DNA from: Leptodactylus fallax
Lineage: Eukaryota; Chordata; Amphibia; Anura; Leptodactylidae
Reading direction: 5' to 3'
NCBI GenBank assembly: GCA_947044405.1
Contig: CAMRHE010000076.1
Location: forward strand, 5,996,001 to 6,060,000
Length of the DNA: 64,000 bases
The translations under genes were made by a program, and so were the position numbers. Position 1 is the stretch's first letter; every line of letters begins with the position of its first letter. Below, in pieces: positions 13,938-25,729 of this stretch. The notes beneath the pieces are model-generated. The model saw nothing but the letters and a program-made list of their open reading frames with translations, had not been told where the DNA came from and did not search any database.

Positions 13938-14328
13938 TAGAGATGAGCAAATCGATTCTGCAGAAGTGGAATTCGATCCGAATTTCAGGAAATCTTCGAT
14001 TTTCCACGATTCCGGATTTCCTGATGCTTCGTGGAAACGAATATTTAGTGAGGACCTTTATGACATCAGACGGTCACATGATGTTCTCTAGTGATGTGAT
14101 TGGGTAGGCGTGTCTTTGCTTGTTAGCAGATCCTTCCACATGAATAAAAGTTATCCGTGCTGGGAGAGAGAGAGAGAGAGAGAAACATGTCCGCGGCATC
14201 CAAGGGCTTCCGCCATTTTGCCGCCAACCCCGGCTCTCTGTAGCCCGGAATTAGCTGTTTATTCGCCATGAAGTAATTCGGATCGAAGCAAATTTTTTGG
14301 AACTGCCAAATCGAACTTTTCATCTCTA
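13938..14328. mobile_element. hAT-type non-autonomous element (TAGAGATG family)
   Basis: Ends TAGAGATGAGCAAATCGA and TCGAACTTTTCATCTCTA. Flanked by 8-base CTCATAAG (13930-13937) and CTCATTAG (14329-14336), seven of eight identical: the target-duplication length of hAT transposons. Interior holds a (GA)n tract and a GC-rich block. No transposase. Confidence 0.85.
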
Positions 14329-14339
14329 CTCATTAGGTT

Positions 14340-14690
14340 TATTTTGCCGAATATTTGTGCGTTCGCTAGGAAGTTTAATTTCATGCCAAGCTTGTTTGGT
14401 CCAGAATGGAACTTCGATTATAATATTCTGGGTTCTCTTCAGATCCCAGAGTATATAAAGCAGAGGCACATGGGAGATAAATCAACATTACAATTAGCAG
14501 TCACATGAGGCTTGCTGACATCATTACGCTGATGTCATTCTGGAGGCCGGAAGAATCCGAGGAGGATGTCAAATGCTGCAACAGAGCCCAAGAGAGATAA
14601 GGCTGTGTGTTATGCTTGCTCACCTCCCCTGGGCCTCCACATATTATACTCTGGGGTCTGAAGAGACCCACTACTGCAACTCTTTCCATT
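14340..14690. repeat. Fragment of a second TAGAGATG-related element
   Basis: Contains TCAGATCCCAGAGTATATAA and later TATTATACTCTGGGGTCTGA in inverted order, around a GC-richer core with GGCCTCCACATATTATACTC: the internal layout of 21470-22072 and 41016-41544. Terminal TAGAGATG ends were not found. Confidence 0.5.
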
Positions 14691-14699
14691 TAGACCTCT

Positions 14700-15254
14700 T
14701 ACTCAATATAGTGCCAATTATCAATCAATCAGATTAGACACCGATGGTTGGTCAGTCAGTATACAGCTCCCATTATTATTTTCCAGACTCTTTCGGTTTC
14801 AATATCTCTTTTCCAATATCAGTTGACGGAATGAAATATTTAGCGAGAACACTTATTTTCCCTCAATGTAATATCATTACTAGTCTATTCACACCACCTC
14901 ATTTGCAAAAAAAGTTTGTTAAGGATCAAAGCTTAACTCTTGCTCTCAGAACAACTGATCTTTTACTTTTACTGTTGGAAAGCTGCTCCTTATTAGGATT
15001 ATACTGATCTTCTGCTATAACCACTAGTATATAAAATATTCACTCTCTGCATTTTCTCGGCTCATGATATTATATTTCTAATTCATTATCAGGAAACAAC
15101 AAGCTTGTCTTTTTAAACAAAGCATCAGTCATCTCCGAGGCTCCTTAGAGAGCGTCCATGCTTTGCAATGGAGCCTTTGCTCAGTCAAGCGTTATGATTC
15201 TGGAAGGCTTTGCACAGCTTTATAAAGAACTACTGGGCACTAAAGGGTTGTTTT
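14700..15254. other. Unique, conserved-looking non-coding block
   Basis: No repeat ends and no domain in the frames present. The 15030-15200 part has mixed composition with motifs such as CTAATTCATTATC and retained CpG. Judged by eye only. Confidence 0.3.
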
Positions 15255-15999
15255 TAGAGATGCAAGAATCTACTCAACGCAGATCAAATTTGTCATGAAT
15301 TTCTGATACTTTTTGGATTCATTCCAAATGAATCACCCAAAATGGCAGGTTCCATTTTACAGATCAAAAGTAGACATAGCATAAGAAAACCGTTGAACAG
15401 AATGTTTTTTTTTACTATGGACACCAGTCATTTACCCATAGCCATATATGTTTCTATCATTGTCCTCCCCAGTGCCCCATGACTGACACTTATCCCATAT
15501 CCCCAGGGGTCTGACCTCCTGGGTCCCCCAGTGATCAGGAGGATGGGGGACTGAAAGTCCTCCTGCATACTCCCGAGTCCCTATGAATGAAGTTCCAATC
15601 TGCATGCATGGTTGGAGCTCTATTCACTGCTATGGGGCTGCCAGGACCATAACCTCCTGCAGCTCTAGCAGTCCCATAGAAGTGGCTGGAATGCAGGTCA
15701 TGCAAGCACACTGGAACTTCATGCACAGGGAGGATGCAGAGGGACTTTCAGTACCTCATTCTCGTGAACACTTGGGGATCCAGTGGCCAGACTCCCATCG
15801 ATGTGACTACTTATCCCCTATTCTATGAATAGGGAATAAGTGTATGTAATGGGATAACTCCTTTGAGGTGCTTGAAAGAGGTTAGATACAGTCATTTTCA
15901 GGGCAATTGGTTCACTTTTGATTTGGACCGAGTCGAATCAGATGGCTGATTCAAACATATTGAACCCAAAATTAATTATGGGACATTTGCTCATCTATA
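15255..15999. mobile_element. hAT-type element carrying a second repeat
   Basis: Starts TAGAGATGCAAG and ends CTCATCTATA. Flanks GTTGTTTT (15247-15254) and GTTGTGTT (16000-16007) agree at seven of eight bases. The interior 15440-15870 has the CAGTGATCAGGAGGATGGGG ... GAATAGGGAATAAGT text of another interspersed repeat, probably a nested insertion. Confidence 0.75.
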
Positions 16000-16690
16000 G
16001 TTGTGTTCTATGTGGCTCCTATGGAGAAACCTATGAAGGAGAAGGTTTGTAGTTATGTAGACTAGAGTTTGCTGAATTTTGGATCAAGACTATGAAAGCC
16101 TTGAAAATCTAGTACAAATTGCTCAAGATTCCCTGCAATATGGTTTGTTGGAAACATTTCCAAGGTCACTGAGGATTACCATTATCTACAGTCCATGGAC
16201 ACTAGTAATGATCCTTCTACCCACCGCTAGTAATTAGAAAGACTTTTGGGGTTCTTGTCTTATGTGTACATAAGAAGTGTAGAAGTATGACCTTGAATGT
16301 CAATGAACATATACATCAGTGTATTTTCTTCTTTTATCTGATTTTTTATAAGTCCATACACATTAGACTTAGGACAGCTGAACCTAATGATTTCAGCGGG
16401 ACCGGCCAGCCATCTAATGTGTATGAAATGCCTGCCCAACATTCGTTTTGCATATATCAGGAGAAAAAAATAATGGAGCATGTTGAATTTTTATGCTTCA
16501 CAGTCTATTCAAAGAGCTGCTTGTTGGATTTATTGGATGTCAGACCCCCACCAATTTGATATTTATGACCTACCCTAAAGATAGGTCATCAATATCTCAA
16601 TATCATGGTCCTGGAAAACCCCTTTAAATATAATTTATTATTTTTTTTTTTTCTTGACAGTATTCAGAGAGGTAAATGAAATGTCAGGTG
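16000..16690. other. No gene; short palindromic element and repeat tail
   Basis: A 13-base inverted repeat (CATACACATTAGA at 16355-16367, complement at 16413-16425) marks a 'CCATACACATTAGAT' type palindromic element, also seen near 36865, 45350 and 49060. 16565-16630 carries the AAAGATAGGTCATCAATATC ... AACCCCTTTAAAT repeat tail. Confidence 0.5.
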
Positions 16691-16691
16691 A

Positions 16692-17300
16692 AATGTAAAA
16701 GGATAAATTGAACTCTCCATTAAATGTTGCATGTCTAACCTAGCAAGAAGTGCCATACTTATAAATATTAAAACCGACAAATCATTGGGTCCAGATAACA
16801 TTCACTTCTGTATTCTATAGGAATTAAGTGCAGTGATAGACAGACCATTATTTCTAACATTTAATGACTCCATAGTGACAGGGTCTGTTCCCCAGTACTG
16901 GTGCATCGCAAATGTGGTGCCAGTATTCATAAAGGAGTCAAAAAGCGAGCCAGAGACTAAAGTCCTGTAAGTAAGTTTAACCTTTAATGTTTTATATATT
17001 AAATCTTCCAAAGTATTTGATACTGTGCTGCATAAAAGGTTGGTATAAAAATGAGAATGTTCGGGCTGTTGGAAAATGTGAGTATGTGGCCATATAACTG
17101 GATCAGTGAGAAGATAATGGTGGTTGGTTATTAACACAGAAAACTCAGCTTTGGACCCCTTTTTCCTTAGAAATTATTTATTCCTGACTTTACAGAGTTA
17201 GATGTGGAGAGTTGGACAAAAAAAGGGGCAAAAGGGATTTAGGTATTGAGTGTAGTAAAATGATAAGTTATGGCTATTACGTTGCTAGAAATGGGTCAAT
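16692..17300 (+). pseudogene. Fossil CR1/L2-like LINE reverse transcriptase
   Basis: Translating from 16770 gives a frame with LGPDNIHF, then ELSAVIDRPLFLTFNDSIVT, GSVPQYW and ANVVPVF. These are the LGPDxIHPxxLKEL and TGxVPxxWxxANVxPIFKK blocks of non-LTR reverse transcriptases of the CR1/L2 group. The same frame continues through VSLT (the PVSLT block) to SSKVFDTVLHKRLV at 17004-17045, whose FDTV is motif A with the first catalytic Asp. In-frame stops occur at about 16818, at 16968 and after KRLV, and sequence is missing between VSLT and the FDTV block. Further degraded similarity (KRDLGIE, about 17228-17250) suggests the 3' domain. Reverse transcriptase copies the element's RNA at a nicked target; this copy is dead. 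Confidence 0.8.
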
Positions 17301-17308
17301 GATCCTTA

Positions 17309-17626
17309 AGGTTCGGTTCACATCTGCGTTCGGTTTTCTGTTCAGGGAGTCCGCTTGGGGACCCCCCGAATGGAGACCTATACGCAATTTACCTATAGTC
17401 TATGGGGTCTGTGTGGTTTCCGCTCAGTTTCCGCACTGCTTGCAGCACTTTTCTCTCTGCATGCTTCGTGCGGAAACTGAGCGGAAACCACACGGACCCC
17501 ATTATAGTCTATGGAGTCCGTGTGGTTTCCCAGGTAAACCGCTTTTTATGCATATAGGTTTCCGTTCAGGGGGTCCCCAAGCAGACTCCCCCGAATGGAA
17601 ACCCGAATGCAGATATGAACCGGCCC
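17309..17626. mobile_element. Palindromic element (GGTTCACATCTG family), TTA/TAA-flanked
   Basis: Ends AGGTTCGGTTCACATCTGCG and the complement CAGATATGAACCGGCCC, with TTA at 17306-17308 and TAA at 17627-17629. Interior repeats GTGTGGTTTCCGCTCAG in both orientations. It abuts the LINE fossil and may be inserted into it. Relatives: 31290-31437 and 52395-52622. A 155-codon frame over it is incidental. Confidence 0.75.
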
Positions 17627-17629
17627 TAA

Positions 17630-18626
17630 CTTTATTCGGGACACCATTTCTGGAGTTAGGAAAGAATATATCACACTAAGATTAGGAAAATTGTCTTCTA
17701 CTGCTGCTTCCTTATGTGTTTCTTTTGTCTTTCTACAGCCTTACAAACTAAAGAAAAAGCAGTGGACTCAGGCACCTGTCCATGGTTGCTATAGGTCTAC
17801 CAGAAGTGAGGACAGTGGGTATTCCAGTTTGGTATCATTCCTACTTTATTGAGTGATGAGGACATATAAAGGTAAATTGACGTTCTCCCATAGGTGGTAT
17901 GGAGGTATCAAGCAGTCCCTGAAGACGGCATAATTTTTAATCTATGGATCACTGTCTCTTATTAATCTAGCCATATACCTCATTCATTTGGCCAAAAGCT
18001 CATCCTCCTGTTTCCCTATACACACGCAGATTTGGTTTGGCCAATTACACATATTTGTTTTAGGAAGAGGGGGAGACAGGACAGTAAGTCAATGCCAGAC
18101 GCCTTTGGTGATAGATATTCTCTTGTAATCCTGATACCTTGTGTTGGCACACCCACACAATCTCCTACAATCCCAATATCTTGTGTCAAGGAAACTTGGC
18201 ACACCCAGCCCCATCTAATCACCAGGTTTGGCCAACTTTTCTCTTATGTGCATGGGCTCTTTTAAGACCATAATTTCCAACTCTCCCGGAATGTCCCAAA
18301 AAGAAGAGTGATCTCCCAGACTCCTGGAAGAGTGGATCAATCTCCTGTGCTATCAGTTACCATGCAGGTAACATGGACATTTTAAATAGTGGTCCTATCT
18401 TGAAAAAGTGGCTTGGCCAAAGCATTGCTAGTACAAATCACAAAAGGAGGCTTGATAGGCACAAAAAGGGTCATGTCAAGTCTCAAAATGGGAGTGGCCA
18501 TGGCAAAGGGGCACGACCTTGCCCCCATATTTTCTCTGCTCGATTTGTACACCACTCTCCTGGGCTCTGCCTCCCACTTCCAAATATTCACAGGTATGCT
18601 TTAGGCTTTACCACTAAAAATCTGAT
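17630..18626. other. No gene; scattered repeat fragments
   Basis: 17650-17760 may be the 3' tail of the LINE at 16692 (weak). 18270-18600 contains AACTCTCCCGGAATGTCCC and other wording typical of interspersed anuran repeats; overlapping short frames on both strands have no domain. Confidence 0.4.
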
Positions 18627-18629
18627 TTA

Positions 18630-18812
18630 GGCTGAAGCTCCACGTTGCAGGAACTCAGCTTTTTTGTTGCGGATTTTGCTGCCTTTTTTGAACCAAAGCC
18701 AGGAGTGGATTGAGCACAAGGGAGAAGTATAAGACCTTCCCAGATATTTCCCATTCCTTTTGTAACCACTGCAACAAAAAATGCTGCTTTTCCGCAACGT
18801 GGGGCCTCAGCC
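18630..18812. mobile_element. Palindromic MITE, TTA-flanked (as 182-398)
   Basis: GGCTGAAGCTCCACGTTGC at the left and its complement at the right, with TTA at 18627-18629 and 18813-18815. Internal text matches 182-398 in reverse order. Confidence 0.8.
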
Positions 18813-18819
18813 TTACAAG

Positions 18820-20520
18820 TACAAAATTACAGCATACAGCATAAAGCCTAGAATGTAAAAGCCATATAGTCCATTTACAGTATTAATCCCATTATATTGA
18901 TCCAAGGTAGATGCAATATACAGTAGGTAATAGGCAATCATATTCACGAGGGCTAGTCAACTTGATATGACTTATGGTAACAGGAGATAGTAATGGCTCT
19001 GTATAGTGTATAATATGAGCTAGTTCGGGCACTATATATTATGTAACGAGAGAGGAATGATCGATTCAGTAATCAGTATCAATTGTCTACTGTGTAGAGA
19101 GATTGACAGAGACAAGCCTGGCGATACAATACGCAGCCTATGACATTGATAGGTGCAACACACAGTAGCTATCTGTACAAACAAAACATACAGTATTTTC
19201 CACAATGCCAACGCTCGGAGAAATGAAATGTTAATTTGTAGTCTTTATCACACTTACCTCATTATCCCAACAAAAAATGATTTTGTCTGCAGGTGAAGGA
19301 GACGTGCATCTTAGGCCTTTGAATCTGTAATAAGTAACTGCAGCACAGCGGTTGTAAATTACACATACATAATTGTTTGACATTTTCCTAAAGTATTGTA
19401 GATCTTTTCTCATGTTAATTTATCCCCTGGTTCCTGATGGTAAATTCCACCAGGAGGTAGGTCATCAGAAGCAGCGCGTATTGATTCATTGTACAAACTT
19501 ACAGAGGCTTTTGTGGATGATTATAATATGAGACAAAATAAGAAAGGCAATGGAGAATTTACAGTATAAATAAAGGCCATTATAACGGGCATGTAAGAGG
19601 AAGATGGTCAGCGTGGGTCAAGATGTTCTACCACTTCCTTCTATAGATATGCAAATAATCCTCATACACGGCTCACTGTATATGTAGAAAACATATTGAA
19701 TAGGCTGCCCACTGTCCATTATTAGATATTAGTAAGACGGGTAAGATGAGCTGAGTTGTTTGCTTCAGATTGTCTTCTAACCAATGCATCCTAGATAAAG
19801 GATTCTTTGTTAAAGGGGTCACTCACTTTATTGATAATGTTACATGTATATGATAGATGAATATGCTGCCTTTAATACTGGTTTATGGAGGTTACTGGGG
19901 CTTAGGTACTTAGTGTCCCACTGGGAACACTAGAAATGTTGGAGAAGATTTGAAGCTGAGAGTTGAGTTGATGGCACAACCTTTAATAGACAACACTGGA
20001 TGGGAGAGCGGAGGAGACAGAGTTGGTCTCTTCCTGACTATGAGAGGAGACAGACAGCAAGTTGGTCTCTCTTCCCTCAGGAGGAGGAAGTTAGTTCTCC
20101 CAGCTAGGAGAGTCTAGCGGAAAGAAGCGTGGAGATTGAGCCACAGCAAGTAAGACACAGACTTCCAGCTGGGTAGTGCCATCTACTAGCTCAGCTGCAG
20201 AACCAGTGGAAAGCCCTAAGTCTTGCTCCTCCAGAATCTGAAAACTGTTCTGTTATATGTTTTTCATCAGTAAAAAACATAAGTTATCTTGTATTTCATA
20301 AAACTGAATTTTATTCTTTTGCCTACCATCAGACCATGGGCACTCCATCCACCATCAGACTCAGCAAGGCCCACTAACATTAGGACATTCCCCGTGGAAA
20401 CAACAATTAGATACCCTGATGCCCACCTTAGCACTGCAGCAGCCTAGGAAGTGTGTCAGGTGATCTGGTTGAGGTCCTTGCCACCATGACTAATGCAATT
20501 GCCTGGCCTTCTTCACAATG
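18820..20520. other. No gene recognised
   Basis: Unique-looking sequence with GA-rich patches at 19990-20120. No coding signature, no terminal repeats. Confidence 0.5.
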
Positions 20521-20524
20521 GGCT

Positions 20525-20865
20525 GCTAAACTTACATCCTTAGGTCATTAATATGTGATCAGTGGGGATCCAACACCTGGGACCCTGACAGATTAGCTGT
20601 TTGAAGAAGCTGCCACACTCACAAGGAATGCAGCCTTTTCAATCCCATTTAAGTGAATTGGGTTGAGCTGCAATACCATGCACAGCCCGTATGCTATGTG
20701 TGGCACTGTACATGGAAGAGGCCACAATGCTCACCTAAATGCTGTAGCCTCTTCAAAGAGCTGATCAGTGGTGGACCTGAGTGGTCAGACTTCCCACCAC
20801 CCCGCCAATCACACATTGATGGCCTATTTCGGAAATTCCTGGAAATCCCTTTTAAAACACACCCT
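20525..20865. repeat. Interspersed repeat ('TCCTTAGGTCATTAATAT' type)
   Basis: Begins CATCCTTAGGTCATTAATAT, followed by GATCAGTGGGGATCC, and ends near CTGGAAATCCCTTTTAA. Same organisation as 5042, 10277 and 15440. Frames of 71-87 codons are incidental. Confidence 0.55.
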
Positions 20866-20924
20866 TGTTCACCAAACCTTCCTACCAGCCACACAGTAGT
20901 TTCATCCATAACCTAGCAGCATAG

Positions 20925-21274
20925 AGACACATGGGACATTCAGCCTCCTCCATTGAAACACAGTGGGCAGAGTGGGAAGTGAACAAGGTAGGCCAGAGTG
21001 GGGACAGATTTACAATAATTTGTACCAGACCCCAGAGTCTAATAAGTCCTAGGGTGGGGTAGAAACATAATAAACACTGATGCTCACTTTCTGTCACCTT
21101 TCCTGGGTTCCCTCAGGGTGCCCAGAGCTCCTTCACGGTTCTCTTCTGTCCTCCTCTGGCTTCTGGGGGATGTCATGGGTCTGAAGAAAATAATAGCACT
21201 TCTGATTCAAAAAAATAAAATAAATCTCTTGAATATTCACAAAACAAATCTCGCAAGGTTCGCCCATCGCTACT
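20925..21274. repeat. Truncated TAGAGATG-family element
   Basis: Ends AAGGTTCGCCCATCGCTA near 21270, the right-hand end of the hAT-type family, and holds the family's GGGTGGGGTAGAAACATAAT / CACTGATGCTCACTTTCTGT interior. Left end not found. Confidence 0.5.
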
Positions 21275-21469
21275 TGCTACATGCACATGTTTCTAATATT
21301 AGCAATATTACAAACCTATTTTATATCAGGACCCTCGTCAATTTGATTGGTGTAATACTAATATATGAAATTTTTAATTTGATCAATGTATCTGTAAATT
21401 CAAATTTTCTGATTTTGTGTTGCTTCTCATTTTCTATGTAAATCTTTTTAATTGAAAGAAGACCTTGCC

Positions 21470-22072
21470 TAGAGGTGGGCGATACTCCCAAGATTTGTTC
21501 CGTTTGAGCTCAGGTGGCCCGGGTCTCTGATTTGTTTTGGGTTGAACATGTTCAGTACAGTCCAAAACTGAAGTTATTATATTTTGAGGTCTCTTCAGAA
21601 CCCAGAGTATAATAGATGGATGCCCAGAGGAGGTAAAAAAATATTTACCCTTACCTTCCCTCACCTCTTCTGGGCCTCCTCGCAGCATCCGGCACTCTCT
21701 TTCAGTCTCCTCAGTGACAGCATGCACACAGAGTCACCGCTGAGACCTGTGATTGGACTTCAGTGGTCACATGGGTACATCGGTGTGCCCATGTGGCCAC
21801 TGTGACCCAATCATAGGCTGCAGCAGTGACCCTGGGCTTATATTGTCACCAGAGGAGATAAGGAAGGGTGAGTATAAATATTTTAGTTTTTTTGTTTTTT
21901 TATTAACCTCCTCTGGGACTCCAGAGTATAATAATTTACCGCAGTTCATATCGCAGTGGCCATTTTAGCTCATCCAAGACAGATCGCCAGTTGTTCGGTT
22001 TCGTTAAAAACTGAACAATTTGGAATATTTGGGTCGAACCTGGCTTGCAATGAATCGGTTCACCCATCTCTA
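21470..22072. mobile_element. hAT-type non-autonomous element (TAGAGATG family)
   Basis: Starts TAGAGGTGGGCGATACTCC and ends GGTTCACCCATCTCTA. Interior has inverted copies of CCAGAGTATAATA and a central palindromic CACATGGGTACATCGGTGTG region. Flanking 8-mers agree at only five of eight positions, so the target duplication is decayed. Confidence 0.75.
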
Positions 22073-22279
22073 TCCCTGACCATTACTTAGACTTGTATGT
22101 GGCTGACAAGATATAAGAGCTATGGGGCCACCTCATTAGATTTATTAGCAGATAGAAACATTTAAAAAAAAAAATTACAATGCTTAATATTACAGCAAAA
22201 AAATTGCAGAAACCAAAATACAACAAAAACATCAGAGTCAATAAAATACAAAGCAATAATGGAATTTATTGCTAACCTC

Positions 22280-22870
22280 ATAATAGACCTATGTCTGCTT
22301 TAATTTTGGAACAGATTTGTCACAAGCAATTGTTTAGTAAGCCTGAGCTGTGTTGAACTGTGAATTTCATCCTGTCATCGAGAGCAACAAGCTGAATGTA
22401 TACATTACCATATACAAACTGATAACATTTAACATGTCCTATTAGCCTAGAACACAAGCAATCAGTCATCGGGACTGAATGTGCTTTGTAGGAGAAAGTC
22501 TGCAGCGCGGATTAATAGGACTGCACTATATGTGCACTTTCCTTAATCCCTAAATGCCATGTGAGAATGCCAGAGCTGTGTGAAAAAGTTCTCTCCGATT
22601 CTATATAGAAAGGATCACATTAAACAAAGCATCTGATCAGCAAGCCTGGCATGGTAAACACAACGGGCCGACTAGGTGCCAATTCCCACTAATCCACTTT
22701 GTTTGCATAATTGTTCAGAAATAAGGCTTTGTTAGTTAAACAGGTTTTTTAAACCCTGTGCTTATAAGGATGAACTGATCCTATCATTAACATCGCTGCC
22801 CCGGTGTGCTGGAGCCTCGGAACACTGTCGAGAGGCAAAAGTCTTCATTTAGAAAGAAAAAATTGCATCT
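22280..22870. other. Conserved-looking non-coding block
   Basis: About 590 bases of complex, non-repetitive sequence without a coding frame. Contains CATAATTGTTCAG, ATTAACATCGCTG and retained CpG (for example 22500-22520 and 22790-22835). Composition is unlike the surrounding transposon debris. Enhancer identity is inference. Confidence 0.4.
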
Positions 22871-22967
22871 AGTTTAAAGATCAGCTATACCATACAATGC
22901 CAAAGTTGAATTTGGGTAGGGAAAATGTTTGAGAGACTTGTCATAAAATGTTGTGCATCAAAATAGC

Positions 22968-22968
<1 letters not shown>

Positions 22969-22995
<27 letters not shown>
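22969..22995 (+). repeat. (ATA)n microsatellite
   Basis: Nine ATA/AAT triplets followed by an A-tract. Confidence 0.95.
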
Positions 22996-23000
<5 letters not shown>

Positions 23001-23720
23001 GATTCCCCAACCTGATAGAAATATACAGTACATGCTGTAAATTGTCATGAAAGTAATTGCCTAACAGTAACAGTGACTATGTTAGGGCGATCAGATGTTC
23101 TGGTCCTCAGCTGTATCATGTGACCAGCAATAAGACTCTCCAACTGTTTCAACCTTTGAGTTCATATCCCCTGCAACGGCAAAAGATGTGTGTCATTTCT
23201 GAGGGGCAAACACCTCCTCACAAATAAGGCGCACTCTCCACCGGGGCATGGTCCCGCACTGAAATCTACATCATATTGTTGCTGGCGTAGATATCAAAAA
23301 TCATTTAAGCCTCTAAACTGGCATAAATGACCATACACCTGGCAGGCCAGTAACCCCATCCACATCATGCCCCCTTCCAGCAAAGTAGCGAGGGCAGTGC
23401 AAGAGTGACACATAAGACACTGTGTCAGAGTGTTGATCACATGACACAACTGAGGACCAGAGGGGAATGAATAACTCACAAATACAGTCACGGGTAAGAA
23501 GAATGTAGTGATTTATGAAAAAAAAAAAATTCAGATAATCTAATTTAAAAGAACATCCCAGGAAGAACTGATATACTGTGTTGAGCTCCGTGGACATGAC
23601 TATAACTTTGGTCCATATGTTAACCATTAATACATATCCATTATAACTGAATACATATGGACCCATTCATTTTTGGAGCTATTGGACTGAACCACAAAAT
23701 ATGGTCTTCATCTGTCCTTT
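22996..23720. other. No gene recognised
   Basis: 23160-23335 has diffuse repeat wording (GGCGTAGATATC, CTGGCATAAAT) also present near 38270-38480. A minus-strand 117-codon frame has no family signature. Confidence 0.4.
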
Positions 23721-23721
23721 T

Positions 23722-24612
23722 ATAATAATAATAATAGTCCTTTAATAGTCCCACAGTGGGGAAATTCAGTGTGTTACAGCAGCAAAGATAAGATAAGATA
23801 AGCAGATACAAATACAAATACAACATGTACAGGAATGTTCCAAGGTGAGAGGCATTACATTAATAGCAGACAGACAGATAGGACGTAGCAGGGGGCGGGG
23901 GGGGGGGGGGGTTTAACAGGCAGAGAGATATTTCAGTTCTCTGTGTGTAATGATCTCCGCTTAGGTCGGTGTTGGTTGTACAGCCTAACCGCGGTGGGGA
24001 GGAAAGACTTCCGATAGCGCTCCTTCTCACACCTAGGGTGGAGCAGTCGGTCACTGACAGTACTGCCCAGCGCAATCACAGTCTCATGCATGGGATGGGA
24101 GTTATTCTCCTGCATGGAGCTCACCACGGACAGTATCCTTCTGTCACCCACCACCTGCACTGGGTCCAGTGGGCTCCCCAGGACAGAGCTGGCCCTTCTA
24201 ATCAGCTTGTCAAGTTTATTTCTGTCCCTGGTTGATATACTGCTCCCCCAGCAGGCCACTCCAAAGAAGATGGCTGATGCCACTACCGAGTTGAAGAAAG
24301 TCCTAAGAAGTGCCCCCCGGATTCCAAAGGCTCTCAGCTTCCTAAGCAGGTAGAGCCTGCTGTGGGCCTTCCTGTACAGGGCCTCCATATGATCTGCCCA
24401 GTCCAGCTTATTATTAAGGAGCAGACCCAGGTACTTATAGGTGTTCACAATCTCGATGCCCGTCCCCAGGATGTCCACTGGTTTTGGAGGGCATCTGCCT
24501 TTACGGAAGTCCACCACCATCTCCTTGGTCTTTCCCGCGTTAATCTTCAGGTGGTTCTGGTGGCACCAGTCCACAAAAAACCGGTTCAGTTCTCTTTTGA
24601 TAGAGTCCATTC
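23722..24612 (-). mobile_element. 5'-truncated Rex1/CR1-like LINE
   Basis: Read on the minus strand, the 3' domain of the reverse transcriptase ORF (to 23933) is followed by a short 3' UTR containing the complement of GTCCCACAGTGGGGAAATTC and then a terminal (TTA)n tail at about 23722-23736. Truncation at the 5' side and a simple-repeat 3' tail are what target-primed reverse transcription leaves behind. A poly-C run on this strand lies at about 23899-23910. Confidence 0.85.
23933..24610 (-). pseudogene. LINE reverse transcriptase, C-terminal fragment (open, 225 codons)
   Basis: The uninterrupted fragment carries FFVDWCHQNHLKINAGKTKE near its start (residues about 11-30), then KYLGLLLNNKLDWADH (about 59-74) and the thumb and C-terminal region of a Rex1/CR1-group reverse transcriptase. 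The catalytic FADD-bearing palm lies upstream and is missing, so it cannot copy RNA. The absence of stops over 225 codons implies a relatively young insertion compared with the LINE at 16692. The Met at its start is an internal codon, not a true start. Assignment to Rex1 rather than another CR1-group clade is from motif style only. Confidence 0.85.
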
Positions 24613-25180
24613 AACTTTTAGCGGATCCACATGAATGTGTGTGCATGGGGCCAAAGCCTAGTGCAAAACTTGAAGGGTCAGTGTATGACACAGAGAGTGG
24701 AGTGCCATGTGCTACCCCTCAAGCCATGTATTGGGCATAACACATTGAGGGGAATTTACTTAAAAGAAATGCTGATTTTGTGTTGCAAAAATGGCACATT
24801 TGTGGCTCTTGTACTGGAAAATGTATCAAAAATGTGCTTCTTTCTCCGTTTTTTGAGCTGCTTTTTCAAAAAGAGGGCAGAGCAGGGCAAAGATCAAGTC
24901 ATGATGGAACTGGAATGGATGGGTGGGAATTGCAACAGATTTACAATAACTTGTTCCAGAAAACTGCATTGAGTTTTATCAAAAATTTATTCTAGTCCTT
25001 GGCTGGTGTAATTTTCAGGATTGGCGCACGGGATCTCCCGAGATACACCAGAATTATTAACAGGTTGGAGCCTCTTAATAATTCAAGCGCATCTTGCACC
25101 AGTGGGGGAATGAAATAAAACTTGCGGAGGAAACGCCATACTTAAAAAATTCCCTTATCATTTAACCTGCAGTGCTCCAT
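24613..25180. other. No gene; diffuse repeat
   Basis: 24745-25160 reads GGGGAATTTACTTAAAAG ... GCATCTTGCACCAGTG, resembling palindromic 'TTTATCA/TTCATAAAT' style repeats at 38260 and 56170. Overlapping frames on the plus strand are incidental. Confidence 0.4.
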
Positions 25181-25189
25181 TAAGGAGAT

Positions 25190-25720
25190 CTACTCGAGTC
25201 TATTGACCCTTTAATATGAAAACAAATGTACTTCCAAGATATTCCGAATAAGTTTTTCACTTTTAGTCTGCAGCTTCCATCCCTCAAGTCCTAATGAGGC
25301 GCGCACTCAAGTGCAGAAAGATAACTTTGTTAAGGAGACGTTTGGAAAGTCAACTGTGTATTCTAAACCCAACTCAATATGCCAAATAAGCCGCTTCATT
25401 CTCTAAAACAACTGTTCCTTCTCATGAAGAGAAGAAAGTCTATTTTTATGAGTTTTGTCCTTTTGTGCATTCTCACGCAGTGTCATTTCTTTTTTAATGA
25501 CCCTTGAGCTTGCTCAGGCTTTTTTTGTGTTTTATAATACCAGGATACATATGAATCATTCAGTGAGATTTAATAAGCCGGTGCAGTGCAGCATAGCAAT
25601 ATTTACTGGGAATAACCTTGTTTTGTTCACCTAAAGCCTATCATTAAGTGAACAATGGGGCATTTCTTCTGCATTTATTTCATCGTACTAAACACCCAAT
25701 GACTTACATTGAATTCTACT
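25190..25720. other. Conserved-looking non-coding block
   Basis: Non-repetitive. Contains TTTTTTAATGACCCTTGAGC, CATATGAATCATTCAGTGAG and TAATAAGCCGGTGCAG. No coding frame. Possible distal enhancer; judged by eye. Confidence 0.4.
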
Positions 25721-25729
25721 CAGGTTTAA

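Noticed and set aside
17212..17679. 155-codon plus-strand frame
   Set aside because: Spans a decayed LINE end and a palindromic TTA-flanked element.
24441..24740. Plus-strand 99-codon frame
   Set aside because: Antisense shadow of the minus-strand LINE reverse transcriptase fragment.
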